From Gammaproteobacteria bacterium (GTDB lineage Bacteria > Pseudomonadota > Gammaproteobacteria > Xanthomonadales > SZUA-36): a stretch of 64,000 bases of DNA. How positions within the stretch are numbered: the first letter of the stretch is position 1; the number at the start of each line of letters is the position of its first letter. Of this stretch, positions 1 to 8,131 are shown in pieces. Where the stretch lies: assembly GCA_021772935.1 (NCBI GenBank), contig JAJFLA010000046.1, forward strand, positions 275,617-339,616. The letters are read 5' to 3'. The notes under the pieces are model-generated. The model was given only the letters and a program-made list of their open reading frames with translations. It was not told the DNA's origin and did no database searches. The position numbers were made by a program, and so were the translations under genes.

Positions 1-2
1 GG

Positions 3-989
3 CGCACCACACCTGAAGTGTTTGGTCTGTCGTTTCTCGATGTGATCTCTTGTGGTTTCGGTGCGATCATCTTGTTACTGATCATTACCAAGACGGTTCA
101 GCCGCAAATTATTGAGGCTTCGACAGTCCGACTGGACGGTCGGGTCGCAGCTTTGCGGGAGCAGTTGATGGAGATCAGGGGCGAAACCAAAGTCCTCAAC
201 CGTGATTTGAATGCAAAACACGAGCAGTTATCCCAGCAGCAACAGCGGATTGCAATTTTAAGAGGCCATCTGGCCAGCGCCAGATCTCAGCATGACACTC
301 TGAACCTCAATACCAATGCTAATGACATTATTACCGGTCAATTGGCGATTGCCAGACAAGCGCTATCGGAAGAGATGAAACGCCTGCTAGGGACCCAGTA
401 CATGTCGAAAAATAATCTGATAGGTGGCATACCGGTCGACAGCGAATACATTATTTTTGTAATAGATACCTCCGGTTCCATGTTCTCTTATAGTTGGGAA
501 CGTATGTTGCAGGAATTGGAGGCGACATTGAGAATATATCCAAAGGTCAAGGGAATCCAGGTACTCAATGACATGGGTAAGTACATGTTCAGTCGTTACC
601 GCGGTAAATGGATTCCAGATACACCCGGCCGCCGCCAGGTCATTTTACAAACCCTGCGCACCTGGAACGTGTTCAGTAACTCCAGCCCGGTCGAAGGTAT
701 CACCCAGGCCATCAGGAGTTTCCACGAACCGGGTAAAAAAATCAGTGTTTATGTTTTTGGTGACGAGTTTACCGGGGATTCCATCGCCGATGTCGTCAAC
801 ACGGTGGACCGGATTAACCAGGCTGACGCCGAAGGTAACCGGCTGGTACGCATACATGCCGTGGGCTTCCCGGTACAGTTTATCCGGGCTCCGCATATGC
901 AAACTACAGGTATTCGCTTTGCCACACTGATGCGAGAACTCACTTATCGTAATGGAGGAACTTTTGTTGGCCTTAATGATTTTCGCTAA
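3..989 (+). CDS. VWA-domain inner-membrane protein, 5' end cut by the window
   Basis: The frame is open to the window edge (codons before the GTG at 18 read R-T-P-E), so the true start lies upstream and this is a partial gene. Counting from the GTG at 18, residues about 8-25 form a hydrophobic membrane segment (FLDVISCGFGAIILLLI), about 40-95 are Gln/Glu-rich and likely coiled coil, and a von Willebrand A domain begins near 143 with the metal-binding DTSGS motif at 150-154. Proteins of this build are usually anchored in the inner membrane with the VWA domain outside the cytoplasm and bind partners through the metal site. It overlaps the next lipoprotein gene and leads the envelope cluster, so co-transcription is likely. 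Its partner is not known. Confidence 0.75.
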   Translation, partial: RTTPEVFGLSFLDVISCGFGAIILLLIITKTVQPQIIEASTVRLDGRVAALREQLMEIRGETKVLNRDLNAKHEQLSQQQQRIAILRGHLASARSQHDTLNLNTNANDIITGQLAIARQALSEEMKRLLGTQYMSKNNLIGGIPVDSEYIIFVIDTSGSMFSYSWERMLQELEATLRIYPKVKGIQVLNDMGKYMFSRYRGKWIPDTPGRRQVILQTLRTWNVFSNSSPVEGITQAIRSFHEPGKKISVYVFGDEFTGDSIADVVNTVDRINQADAEGNRLVRIHAVGFPVQFIRAPHMQTTGIRFATLMRELTYRNGGTFVGLNDFR

Positions 990-1623
990 AACTCGAACGC
1001 TGGCAGCCACAACAACCTGGCTAAGTATCCTGTTATTGATCAGCGCGTGTGGTACCAGACAAGTACTGGTACAGGGTCAGTTTCCAACACCCGTGATGGA
1101 TAGAGTGCCAATAACGCTCGGTGTTTGGTATGAGGATGAATTTTCAAACCATGTGTTTTTCGATGAAACAAAAAGCAAATCCGAGGCGGATTGGATTGTG
1201 GAAACAGGTCCGGCCCAGGTGGCCATGTGGAATACGCTGCTTGCTGGAATGTTTGAAAACCTGGTCCATATACAAGCTCGCCCCAGTGCTGACAGTCAGA
1301 GCCCTTTAGTCGATGCAATACTAATCCCCCATGTTGAGGAGTTACAGTACACTCTTCCCAGTCAGACCAATGTCAACGTATACGAAATCTGGTTGCGTTA
1401 CCGTTTTGAAGTGGTCAGCACTCGTGGTGAGGCAATTGCTGAGTTATCCATGACCGCCTACGGCAAGACCCCTACCGCCTTTTTAAAAAATAGCGAAAAA
1501 GCCATTAATCTCGCGGCAATCATGGCCCTTCGGGATGCTGGCGCCCATTTTGCACTCAATTTTTCCCATGAGCCGGCACTTCAGCAATGGTTACATCAAT
1601 TTGGGACGACAGAGCTTGATTAA
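976..1623 (+). CDS. Predicted outer-membrane lipoprotein, family not recognised
   Basis: A signal peptide ends in a lipobox (L-I-S-A-C), so the mature protein should be lipid-anchored. The start is uncertain: ATG 952 has no ribosome site, ATG 976 follows a GGAGGA (954-959) at a long 16 nt, and TTG 964 or 967 are spaced better (4 or 7 nt). All give the same mature protein. The gene overlaps the end of the VWA gene and its own 3' end overlaps the next lipoprotein gene, indicating translational coupling. The mature part of about 190 residues resembles small envelope lipoproteins in general character (mixed alpha/beta, no repeats), but I recognise no family and assign no function. Confidence 0.7.
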   Translation: MIFAKTRTLAATTTWLSILLLISACGTRQVLVQGQFPTPVMDRVPITLGVWYEDEFSNHVFFDETKSKSEADWIVETGPAQVAMWNTLLAGMFENLVHIQARPSADSQSPLVDAILIPHVEELQYTLPSQTNVNVYEIWLRYRFEVVSTRGEAIAELSMTAYGKTPTAFLKNSEKAINLAAIMALRDAGAHFALNFSHEPALQQWLHQFGTTELD

Positions 1624-2284
1624 TCCACCTCACAGACTGCTGCCAATTACCACTACGATCATGCTACTCAGCGGTTGTGTGACCGCAACTGTCGATGAGA
1701 TGGTTTTCAACGAACCCACTGCCGGTATTGGAAATTCAACCGTGGTCATCCTGGGCCGGCGTCAAGCCAGTGACCAGGATACTGAACTGAGCTTTGTCGA
1801 GTGTGTCGGCAAACACATATCAAGTCGGGATAAATCCATCATCGTATTGGGAGAGTTGGATTTTATTGACGCGCTGTACCCCTGGTTTGAACCACGCACT
1901 GCACCCTTGCGCCCTACAGCACTTAAAAAGTTGATGCAACGCCGACCGGTGGCACAAAAAATGGCTGAGCTCAATACCGAATACATGATCTGGATTAATG
2001 GCAACACCGAACGGACCCATTCAATGAGTTCTATGTCTTGCACCCTGAGTCCTGCTGGTGGTGGCTGTTTCGGTTTTTCACATTGGAGCGACGAATCTAA
2101 TTATGAAGCCGTGATCTGGAACTTTACAGATATGGCTGAGGTCGGTCGTGTTAGCACCAACGCCAGCGGTCAGTCTTATATGCCTGCAATTTTCATCCCC
2201 ATTCCCATTATTGCGCCGGTCAAGGGAACTGCCTGTAATGGTATTGGAGATCAACTGCTGAAGTTCCTGTCCGCTCATTATTGA
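1568..2284 (+). CDS. Predicted lipoprotein, family not recognised
   Basis: A hydrophobic stretch ends in a lipobox (L-L-S-G-C), with Cys at residue 37 when read from ATG 1568. Other possible starts in frame are an upstream one at 1535 and TTG 1616, which would give a 20-residue signal peptide; the ribosome sites are weak for all. The mature part has no family I can name. It has a Trp/Asn-rich middle (M-I-W-I-N-G-N) and several Cys residues outside the lipobox (for example in S-C-T-L and G-G-C-F), which could form disulfides after export. Its 5' end overlaps the previous lipoprotein gene and its stop overlaps the ribosome site of the M48 protease gene, so all belong to one transcription unit. 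Confidence 0.65.
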   Translation: MSRHFSNGYINLGRQSLINPPHRLLPITTTIMLLSGCVTATVDEMVFNEPTAGIGNSTVVILGRRQASDQDTELSFVECVGKHISSRDKSIIVLGELDFIDALYPWFEPRTAPLRPTALKKLMQRRPVAQKMAELNTEYMIWINGNTERTHSMSSMSCTLSPAGGGCFGFSHWSDESNYEAVIWNFTDMAEVGRVSTNASGQSYMPAIFIPIPIIAPVKGTACNGIGDQLLKFLSAHY

Positions 2285-2295
2285 TGGAGGTAAAC

Positions 2296-3735
2296 ATGGA
2301 CAGAATCGGCAACAGGTTTTCTGGGTTTCCAGGCATGCTATGCAAACTTGCTGTGATGGTTGCCTGTGTCAGTCAGCCACTGATAGGTGATGCGGATGCT
2401 TTGTTGTTCTCAGCCAAAAAAGAAAAGTCCGTTGGCCGTGAAATGCACAATGAAATGATGGCCGAAGGTGCAGCCTACGACAATCAGGCTTTACAGGATT
2501 ATGTAAATCGCATCGGTCAGAGCCTGGTAGCCAATAGTGACCGCCCCAAGTTTCCGTTTACCTTTACCGTTCTTGATAATCCAGATATCAACGCGTTCGC
2601 AACCCCGGGTGGATATATCTATATCAATCGGGGTCTGATGGCCTATCTGGATAATGAGGCAGAGCTGGCGGGTGTAATTTCTCACGAAATTGGCCATATT
2701 ACCGCTCGCCACCCATCACGTCAGAAGACAGCCAATGTAAGCAATAAAACTTTGGGCTTCCTGGCCTATGTTTTCACTGGCAGCCGGGATGTCGCGGAGG
2801 CAGCCTCCATGGCAGGTACTGCGCTGGTTCGGGGTTACGGTAGAGAACACGAACTGGAAGCCGATGGTCTGGGTGCCCGTTATATGCACGCGACCGGATA
2901 TGATCCCTACGTGTTGCTGGACGTGATCGGAGTGCTCAAACGCCAGGAACAGTTCCAACGCCTGAAAGCCAGGTCTTCTGGTAAGCAGCTCGGTAGTTAT
3001 CATGGTCTGTACTCGACCCATCCAAGGAATGATGCCCGTCTGCAACAGGTGATTCGAACCTCGGGAGAATTGGATCAAACCACACAGGACCCTTCACGCC
3101 CTGGTGAGTTCAAGCAACAAATGGAAGGTCTGGCCTGGGGCGCGAGTTCCCAGAATCAACGATCAGATGATCGCTATTACCATAACAAGCTGGGTTTCAC
3201 TTTGATCCAACCGCAAGGCTGGGATGTGAAGGCGGGTTCAAAGGCTATCGTGGCAAGTTCCAGTGCCGCTGATAGCTCTCTGACCATTAGTGTACGTAAG
3301 CTTGATAACAGTATTAAACTGCGTAAAGTGTTGGAAAACAATGTAACCGGCAGTTTATCCGCCGGTAAAGAACTCGACCAGACTGGATTGCTTGGATATA
3401 CCGCCGTTGCCAGCATCAATACTGATTCCCGACGGGTGGCTGCGATAAACTACAAAAACATCACCTATCTGTTTGAAGGCAAAGCCTCTGATTTTGCCAA
3501 CGCGGACAAAACCCTTTTAAGTATGGTCGAAAGTTTCCGTCCCATACACCCGAATGAACGGCAAACCGGTAAACCCCATTTCATCCACTACATTCAGGTT
3601 CCACGTGGTGCCACACTGGCGAGTCTTGCGGTCGGTATCCGCATCCCTGATGCAGAAAGCCGTTTACGTTTATTAAATGGTTTTTATCCACGTGGAGAGC
3701 CTCGAACCGGGGACTGGATCAAGGTGATTCGTTAA
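2296..3735 (+). CDS. M48 family zinc metalloprotease, exported
   Basis: ATG 2296 is chosen because a strong GGAGG (2286-2290) sits 5 nt before it; the longer frame from TTG 2281 would overlap that site. The 479-residue product starts with a signal peptide, then an M48 peptidase domain with the zinc motif HEIGH at 130-134 and the third ligand in R-E-H-E-L-E-A-D further on. The family (BepA, LoiP, YcaL) degrades or assembles envelope proteins in the periplasm. Beyond the peptidase domain lies a long C-terminal region ending in a stretch (P-R-G-A-T-L to D-W-I-K-V-I) that looks like a LysM-type or similar small binding module; that part is inference. No TPR repeats like those of BepA are apparent, so I do not call it bepA. 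Confidence 0.85.
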   Translation: MDRIGNRFSGFPGMLCKLAVMVACVSQPLIGDADALLFSAKKEKSVGREMHNEMMAEGAAYDNQALQDYVNRIGQSLVANSDRPKFPFTFTVLDNPDINAFATPGGYIYINRGLMAYLDNEAELAGVISHEIGHITARHPSRQKTANVSNKTLGFLAYVFTGSRDVAEAASMAGTALVRGYGREHELEADGLGARYMHATGYDPYVLLDVIGVLKRQEQFQRLKARSSGKQLGSYHGLYSTHPRNDARLQQVIRTSGELDQTTQDPSRPGEFKQQMEGLAWGASSQNQRSDDRYYHNKLGFTLIQPQGWDVKAGSKAIVASSSAADSSLTISVRKLDNSIKLRKVLENNVTGSLSAGKELDQTGLLGYTAVASINTDSRRVAAINYKNITYLFEGKASDFANADKTLLSMVESFRPIHPNERQTGKPHFIHYIQVPRGATLASLAVGIRIPDAESRLRLLNGFYPRGEPRTGDWIKVIR

Positions 3736-3879
3736 AAAACATGAATAAAATGGAGGCGATGTCAGGATCATCGCCAGTATCGAAGACCCAGCAGTTATTC
3801 AGAAGATACTTCCTCACCTGGGTGGCAAAGCATTTTCTGCAACAACTGGTCTGCTACCGGATTACCGGGCCCCGCCAAA

Positions 3880-4135
3880 CCTACCAATGGGCCTGTTTGT
3901 TTGAAGGAATGAACCCAACCACAACACTGATTTGCCGCTCCCAATTTGGTAGCGGTATGACTCATTTCGCCTGGGCTTCGGAATTGGCATGAAATAGAGC
4001 GTTAATCGGGCAAGTTTCAGTCCTAGCCAATCAACCAGTGAAATCATTCGCAGCGAGCCATGCAAAAAACTGAAGTAAAGCGAGGTCTAATATACGCAGT
4101 TTTTTGGCAATATAGCTTTAATGCTGCCTATACTC
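3880..4135 (+). repeat. Left 256-bp direct repeat bounding the accessory island
   Basis: This segment recurs at 9234-9489 in the same orientation with 3 substitutions in 256 positions and no gaps. Sequence similarity stops sharply at both ends (starts CCTACCAATGG, ends GCCTATACTC). It contains no convincing gene: the open frame 3741-3992 crosses its left edge and has no counterpart start at the right copy. The rest of the 416-bp space after the M48 gene (3736-3879) shows only a weak hairpin around 3755-3775. Confidence 0.95.
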
Positions 4136-4151
4136 ATTGATCTATTGCTTT

Positions 4152-5114
4152 CTAATCGCCATTTGAGTTTAAACAGACAGGCAATACAGCATGAATACTT
4201 GCTCTTTTTTCTTGAAGTTTCTTGGCGATATTGAAAGTTAAAGGATCAAAGTTTTTAATTGATTCAATTGGCACATAACCTTCTTCAGGTTTTTCCAAAA
4301 CACTTGTCCGATCCCGCAAGAAGGTTTCATCCTTTTCATGCAGGTATTCCCAACCACCATTAGCAAAAGAATACCCAATATCAGATATTTTAACTTTTAG
4401 ATTGTTGTGCCTAGAGAGACTTAAAGCACACTGAATAACCTCAGAATAGTGATCTTCTGAGCAGCTTGAGCCCACGGGATCATCAGAAAGCAATGAGTCA
4501 AAAGCATACAGATCGGAGAGCAGAAAACTGATTTTTAATGGCACAATTTGTTCAGCTTTACCTTTCAACGAAACCAAAAGAAAAATCTCTCTAAACAGAC
4601 TTTCCTTAATCACTGTAAGATCAATTGAGAAATATAGTTTTTTAAAGAATGAATCAAAATCATCCATGATAAACAGATTCGATGAATCTTTAATAATGAG
4701 ATCAACTTCACTGCAAACACTGAGATATTTTTTAACCTTTTTGTTCTTCAAACCAATTGTTTCTTGTAATCCTTCCAATCTTTTTCGAATTGTTGGCAGT
4801 TTGTGAATTATTGCTTTGGTTGTAGCAATCTCTTCATCATTTTCATCAATCAGTGTAATGTCATCTACAGAAATGGAGCCTTTATCTTTGAGGTGAATAT
4901 TTTGTCTGCCATCAAGTAGATCATCTGAATAATTGTCTAGCTTTCTTAGTTTCGCTTCTGTTTGATTTGAAAATGATTCTGTGACCTCCACCCCCAGTAT
5001 GAAATCCTTTTCTCCTTCAATAAAAAAATCTGGTGATTCATGAGCAATAGGTTCAACGGAAAACTTCCCCCCATATACCATTTGGAAGAGCTCTTTCTCT
5101 TCGTCTTTATTCAT
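4152..5114 (-). CDS. Unrecognised protein with a PD-x-EVT nuclease-like motif, second gene of island operon
   Basis: 320 residues, in an AT-rich style unlike the flanking housekeeping genes. The N-terminus shows S-P-D-F-F at 27-31 followed by G-V-E-V-T-E at 41-46, the spacing and pattern of the beta-hairpin of PD-(D/E)xK nuclease-fold proteins, here with Thr where the catalytic Lys usually sits. Such variants occur in active and inactive members, so activity is open. No membrane segments or signal peptide. The start codon overlaps the last 8 bp of the upstream gene (5107-6132), which carries its own nuclease-like motif, so the two are translationally coupled and probably act together. I do not recognise a named family. 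Confidence 0.7.
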   Translation of the reverse strand: MNKDEEKELFQMVYGGKFSVEPIAHESPDFFIEGEKDFILGVEVTESFSNQTEAKLRKLDNYSDDLLDGRQNIHLKDKGSISVDDITLIDENDEEIATTKAIIHKLPTIRKRLEGLQETIGLKNKKVKKYLSVCSEVDLIIKDSSNLFIMDDFDSFFKKLYFSIDLTVIKESLFREIFLLVSLKGKAEQIVPLKISFLLSDLYAFDSLLSDDPVGSSCSEDHYSEVIQCALSLSRHNNLKVKISDIGYSFANGGWEYLHEKDETFLRDRTSVLEKPEEGYVPIESIKNFDPLTFNIAKKLQEKRASIHAVLPVCLNSNGD

Positions 5115-6132
5115 CAGATTTTAAATCAACAAACTTTGAGATATTCTCACGGTTAATATGCTTACCAAAATTTTTCATATCAAACCCTCGGAAATTTGCT
5201 TCAGCAATGAAATCCCCGAACACTAAAGTCTGTTCACCTAGAACTTCTACTGGTACTTTTATCCCACCTTTAATCATCGCTGGAGCAGTCTCCTCAAAAA
5301 CTTTGGCACCAAATTTCATAACTTCTTCATCGGTCCATCCTCTCATATACGGATTTTGTTGATACCAGATCGTTCTTGCTTCATGCCGTTTTAAAGGGCT
5401 TTTCTGAATTTCCTCTTTCTGTACAAACTCATCCCATGAAAAGTTATCCGGGTGAACATATTCAACTCCGCTACCATTAAACTGACCCCATGCGAGAACT
5501 AAGTAGTTCAAGTACTCTTCAACCTTTCTTGGCACTGGACTAGGCCCGTCAATTCTCAAAACTGATGAAGCTCTATTTTTATATTGGTGTGTTTCTGTTA
5601 TTAGAATTACTAAATTAACCTCATTGAACCTCCTAGAAAAGTCTTCTCTCGTTTGTTTGAGGCGTGCTTGAATCCTATGAGACAGTATTTCAGGGGATAG
5701 GACACTGACTGAATCATTGAGGATTACCAATATTCCTATAGAATCAGGGATATTGAAAATCATTTTAGTAGCTGAGATTTGTGAATTTGAGTTCTTAAAA
5801 TAATACTCAATAAGTTGTGTAGTTTTCGAAATTATTTTCTTCTGTATTTCTTCTTTATTGGGTGCATGGTCAAGAATTTTGTTGATATCCATTCCTCCAA
5901 AAAACATCGGATACCAATCTTCTTTCTCATGTTCATCCATGAATCCTTGAATCTTCTGGGCTTGGTCTTGGGTTATACATTTCTGTTCGAAGACTACATT
6001 TCTTCCAAGACCAAAATAGTCTGCTTTTTTACTACCAGAAAGACCACCCAGATCAAGATCATCAATTAACTCCACTGAAGGCAGGGTTTTCATGAATTGT
6101 TCAAATCTGTTTTCTATTGAAGTCACTGCCAT
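5107..6132 (-). CDS. Unrecognised protein with a D-x10-ExK nuclease-like motif, first gene of island operon
   Basis: 341 residues starting at an ATG preceded by AGGTAATA. Residues 36-51 read K-A-D-Y-F, seven residues, then V-V-F-E-Q-K: Asp38, Glu49 and Lys51 match the D...ExK core of PD-(D/E)xK nucleases. That is seen in the sequence; nuclease activity is inferred. The rest is mixed alpha/beta with charged helices (K-T-T-Q-L-I-E-Y-Y) and no membrane segment. Its 3' end overlaps the next gene by 8 bp. Lying inside a repeat-bounded island with a repressor/protease switch, the pair is a plausible defence or DNA-processing module, but nothing in the sequence fixes the target. Confidence 0.7.
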   Translation of the reverse strand: MAVTSIENRFEQFMKTLPSVELIDDLDLGGLSGSKKADYFGLGRNVVFEQKCITQDQAQKIQGFMDEHEKEDWYPMFFGGMDINKILDHAPNKEEIQKKIISKTTQLIEYYFKNSNSQISATKMIFNIPDSIGILVILNDSVSVLSPEILSHRIQARLKQTREDFSRRFNEVNLVILITETHQYKNRASSVLRIDGPSPVPRKVEEYLNYLVLAWGQFNGSGVEYVHPDNFSWDEFVQKEEIQKSPLKRHEARTIWYQQNPYMRGWTDEEVMKFGAKVFEETAPAMIKGGIKVPVEVLGEQTLVFGDFIAEANFRGFDMKNFGKHINRENISKFVDLKSDE

Positions 6133-6221
6133 TATTACCTGCTTTTTTTACTATGGGATTACTCAAAGCTCAGTGAAGTTATCCTGTACGATCTTTCGGA
6201 GTTACTCCAATCATGACTGTA

Positions 6222-6255
6222 CAAAAATGGTGAAAGAGCAGATAGCCCTTTCACC
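6222..6255 (-). terminator. Rho-independent terminator after the DUF2188 gene
   Basis: On the minus strand an 8-bp perfect stem GGTGAAAG/CTTTCACC (plus-strand arms 6229-6236 and 6248-6255, 11-nt loop) is followed directly by ATTTTTGT. It lies 36 bp past the stop of the minus-strand gene 6292-6534 and upstream of the nuclease-like operon, so it separates the two minus-strand units. Confidence 0.7.
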
Positions 6256-6291
6256 TTAGCGAAACAAATCTCACATTAGTTGAGACTGCTG

Positions 6292-6534
6292 TCAATGCTT
6301 CCTGTCTTTTGGAGGATGCGGATCGTTACCATAACTATCCTTATCTCTGATGCGACCATCCGGTCTGTGAATGACCACCTCAGCACGTCCCCGGATTGCT
6401 TGATCACGAGCCTGCTCAATGGCTTTACCTTGCGTGGAATGTGTTGACCCAACCTTGCTCGCACCTTCTTTTCGAGTTGCCCAACCCTTGGTTGGATGCG
6501 GTACTACATGAATATTTTTTTTACCACTCATCAT
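6292..6534 (-). CDS. DUF2188-type small protein
   Basis: 80 residues from ATG 6534, chosen over a longer frame because TTTTGGAGAACG sits just before it (a second ATG follows at once). The sequence H-V-V-P-H-P-T-K-G-W-A-T-R, then a helix-forming Q-A-R-D-Q-A-I, then E-V-V-I-H-R-P-D-G-R-I-R matches the DUF2188 pattern: a short beta-alpha-beta protein of unknown function, common in bacteria and mobile islands. It is transcribed divergently from the HTH repressor gene across a region with repeated operator-like sites, so the repressor may control it. The C-terminus is rich in Pro, His and Lys. Confidence 0.75.
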   Translation of the reverse strand: MMSGKKNIHVVPHPTKGWATRKEGASKVGSTHSTQGKAIEQARDQAIRGRAEVVIHRPDGRIRDKDSYGNDPHPPKDRKH

Positions 6535-6556
6535 CGTTCTCCAAAATATAAAATAC

Positions 6557-6585
6557 TTGCACAATACGTTTATGTAAACTAATAT
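6557..6585 (+). promoter_or_regulatory. Sigma-70-type promoter of the repressor-ImmA pair
   Basis: TTGCAC (6557-6562), a 17-bp spacer and TAATAT (6580-6585) form a near-consensus promoter reading toward the HTH gene at 6674. A site of the form TACGTTTATGTA (6565-6576), a relative of the two exact operator repeats nearby, lies between -35 and -10, where repressor binding would block RNA polymerase. Confidence 0.65.
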
Positions 6586-6599
6586 CACTACGCTTTGTA
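6586..6599 (+). promoter_or_regulatory. Operator-like repeat 1 (CACTACGCTTTGTA)
   Basis: This 14-bp sequence occurs twice, here and at 6646-6659, 60 bp apart, in the space between divergent genes. Its core TAC-n5-GTA is an inverted repeat, as expected for an XRE-family dimer. This copy sits directly after the -10 box. Confidence 0.6.
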
Positions 6600-6645
6600 T
6601 AGTACTTGGTTCAAAAAAATCCCACAACGTGGGCGTTAAGATAAA

Positions 6646-6659
6646 CACTACGCTTTGTA
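6646..6659 (+). promoter_or_regulatory. Operator-like repeat 2 (CACTACGCTTTGTA)
   Basis: Exact second copy of the 6586-6599 repeat. It lies in the 5' untranslated region immediately before the AAGGA ribosome site of the HTH gene, a position suited to negative autoregulation. Confidence 0.6.
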
Positions 6660-6673
6660 AGGATGAATGTCAA

Positions 6674-7015
6674 ATGAAAAACGACAGCCTATTCTGTTCA
6701 CGCATGATTTCCACTCGGAAGAAACTAAAACTGAGCCAAGAACAATTGGCTAAAAACGCTAAAATGGCTCCTGCCGCAATCTCTCATTTTGAAACAGGCG
6801 CAAGAAAACCGTCTTTTGATAATCTGAGACGTTTAGCAGATGTTTTGAGTGTTACCGCTGATTATTTACTTGGTCGGACTGCTGACCCTCATGGATTTGT
6901 AGAAGCTGATGCAGCTCTTCGCCATGGAATTAATGCTCTTTCACAGGAGCAAAAGGATTTTGCCATGGAAGTAATTCAATCATTAGGGAAGAAAAATCTA
7001 GCGAGTTCGTCTTAG
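6674..7015 (+). CDS. XRE-family HTH repressor (ImmR-like)
   Basis: 113 residues from ATG 6674 (AAGGA 10 nt upstream). Residues about 12-65 are a canonical XRE/Cro-C1 helix-turn-helix domain: L-S-Q-E-Q-L-A-K, A-A-I-S-H-F-E-T-G, P-S-F-D-N-L-R-R-L-A-D, ending D-Y-L-L-G. The C-terminal helix (L-S-Q-E-Q-K-D-F-A) is a likely dimerisation part. The gene is followed after 9 bp by an ImmA-type protease gene. In ICEBs1 and related elements the pair ImmR/ImmA forms a switch in which the protease cleaves the repressor; the same arrangement here is inferred from family and context. It should bind the CACTACGCTTTGTA repeats upstream of its own gene. Confidence 0.9.
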   Translation: MKNDSLFCSRMISTRKKLKLSQEQLAKNAKMAPAAISHFETGARKPSFDNLRRLADVLSVTADYLLGRTADPHGFVEADAALRHGINALSQEQKDFAMEVIQSLGKKNLASSS

Positions 7016-7024
7016 TTTGCGACG

Positions 7025-7879
7025 ATGGGTGATTTTCCTTCCCGCCTTGCGGAACAATTGCTGAGAGAACGGTTCTTTGTAAGAGAACTACCAGTTAACC
7101 TAAATTCTATCGCTGACTCTCTCAGTATAGATTTGAAACCCATGCCCTCATCTGCTGACGGCGTTTCGGGGATGCTGCTGAGACTAAATAATCAATTTGC
7201 GATTTGCTATGCAACTCACATTAAGAGCAGAGGATTCCAGAGATTTTCAATTGCCCATGAATTGGGGCACTATTTCCTTCCGAGTCACCCCGAAAGAGTT
7301 TTCATAAATGGTATTCACTTATCAAATGCAGGGTTTGAAAGCAATAAGGTTTTGGAACAAGAAGCTGATCAATTTGCGGCTAGTTTTCTTATGCCTGCTT
7401 ATTTGTTTGATGCTGCTATTGACAGCTTAGACATCAGTATAGACAACGTAAAGAATTTAGCAGACCTTTGTGAAACTTCTTTGATTGCAACAGCAATTCG
7501 GTTAATACAAAGAACAAGTGAGCCTGCGGCTGTAATAGTCAGTTCAGGAGTAAATATTGACTACGCTTTTCTTTCTGATGCTCTGAAAGAGTTTCCAAAA
7601 CTCACATGGCTGAAGAAAGGGCAACCTTTACCGAGAGCAAGCGTGACCCATGACATTCTCAGTCATCGACAATCCAACAAAAATCGTGATGAGGCCACGG
7701 GAGACTTTCAGGAATGGTTTGGCGGGTCAATACAAGGTGAAATCTATGAAGAGGTCATCAAATTGGGGACGTATGGCAAAACGCTGACGATTCTGGATTG
7801 CTCTGATCTACCAACACTGGATGAGTTGGGTGAGGAACATGATTTAATTGAATCATGGACACCTAGATTTCGGCGGTGA
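7025..7879 (+). CDS. ImmA/IrrE family metallo-endopeptidase
   Basis: 284 residues. The zinc motif HELGH is at 78-82 within S-I-A-H-E-L-G-H-Y, and E-Q-E-A-D-Q-F-A-A-S-F-L-M-P about 30 residues later supplies the third ligand and the family's conserved Phe/Met-Pro end. This is the COG2856 (ImmA/IrrE) domain, which cleaves a partner XRE repressor after a signal. The partner gene lies 9 bp upstream. The C-terminal 120 residues have no feature I recognise and may sense the signal or hold the repressor. The last 17 bp overlap the convergent small membrane-protein gene 7863-8123. Confidence 0.9.
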   Translation: MGDFPSRLAEQLLRERFFVRELPVNLNSIADSLSIDLKPMPSSADGVSGMLLRLNNQFAICYATHIKSRGFQRFSIAHELGHYFLPSHPERVFINGIHLSNAGFESNKVLEQEADQFAASFLMPAYLFDAAIDSLDISIDNVKNLADLCETSLIATAIRLIQRTSEPAAVIVSSGVNIDYAFLSDALKEFPKLTWLKKGQPLPRASVTHDILSHRQSNKNRDEATGDFQEWFGGSIQGEIYEEVIKLGTYGKTLTILDCSDLPTLDELGEEHDLIESWTPRFRR

Positions 7880-8123
7880 TTTGGTCAAATCGAGACTGTA
7901 GAAGTTCGGATTTGATCTGACACATTACCAAATAAGTGACCCCGCCTTGTGCAACCGATTCTTCAAACCCGAGTTCAAATAATTCAGATGGCAATCCCCA
8001 ATACCCTAAGTAGGCACCCCTAAATGCCTCTCCGTGAATGTATAGAAGCCCCACAAATACTGGAATAAGAATCGCCATGTTCTTAAAGAACTGACCGAAT
8101 TTATCTTTGGTTGTTGTATTCAC
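7863..8123 (-). CDS. Small predicted membrane protein, function unknown
   Basis: 86 residues with a clear hydrophobic segment at about 17-31 (M-A-I-L-I-P-V-F-V-G-L-L-Y-I) and a weaker one near 62-70. The start lies 8 bp after the stop of the Cys-rich coiled-coil gene, so the two are probably an operon. The tail overlaps the convergent ImmA gene by 17 bp. No family recognised. A small membrane protein next to a soluble coiled-coil partner occurs in many defence and toxin modules, but that is only an analogy. Confidence 0.6.
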   Translation of the reverse strand: MNTTTKDKFGQFFKNMAILIPVFVGLLYIHGEAFRGAYLGYWGLPSELFELGFEESVAQGGVTYLVMCQIKSELLQSRFDQITAEI

Positions 8124-8131
8124 AATTTCTA

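Noticed and set aside
645..1010. Minus-strand frame over the VWA gene
   Set aside because: Antisense shadow of a well-supported gene; no ribosome site.
3741..3992. 83-codon frame after the M48 gene
   Set aside because: No ribosome site, no family, and it crosses the edge of the direct repeat; the second repeat copy lacks its 5' half.
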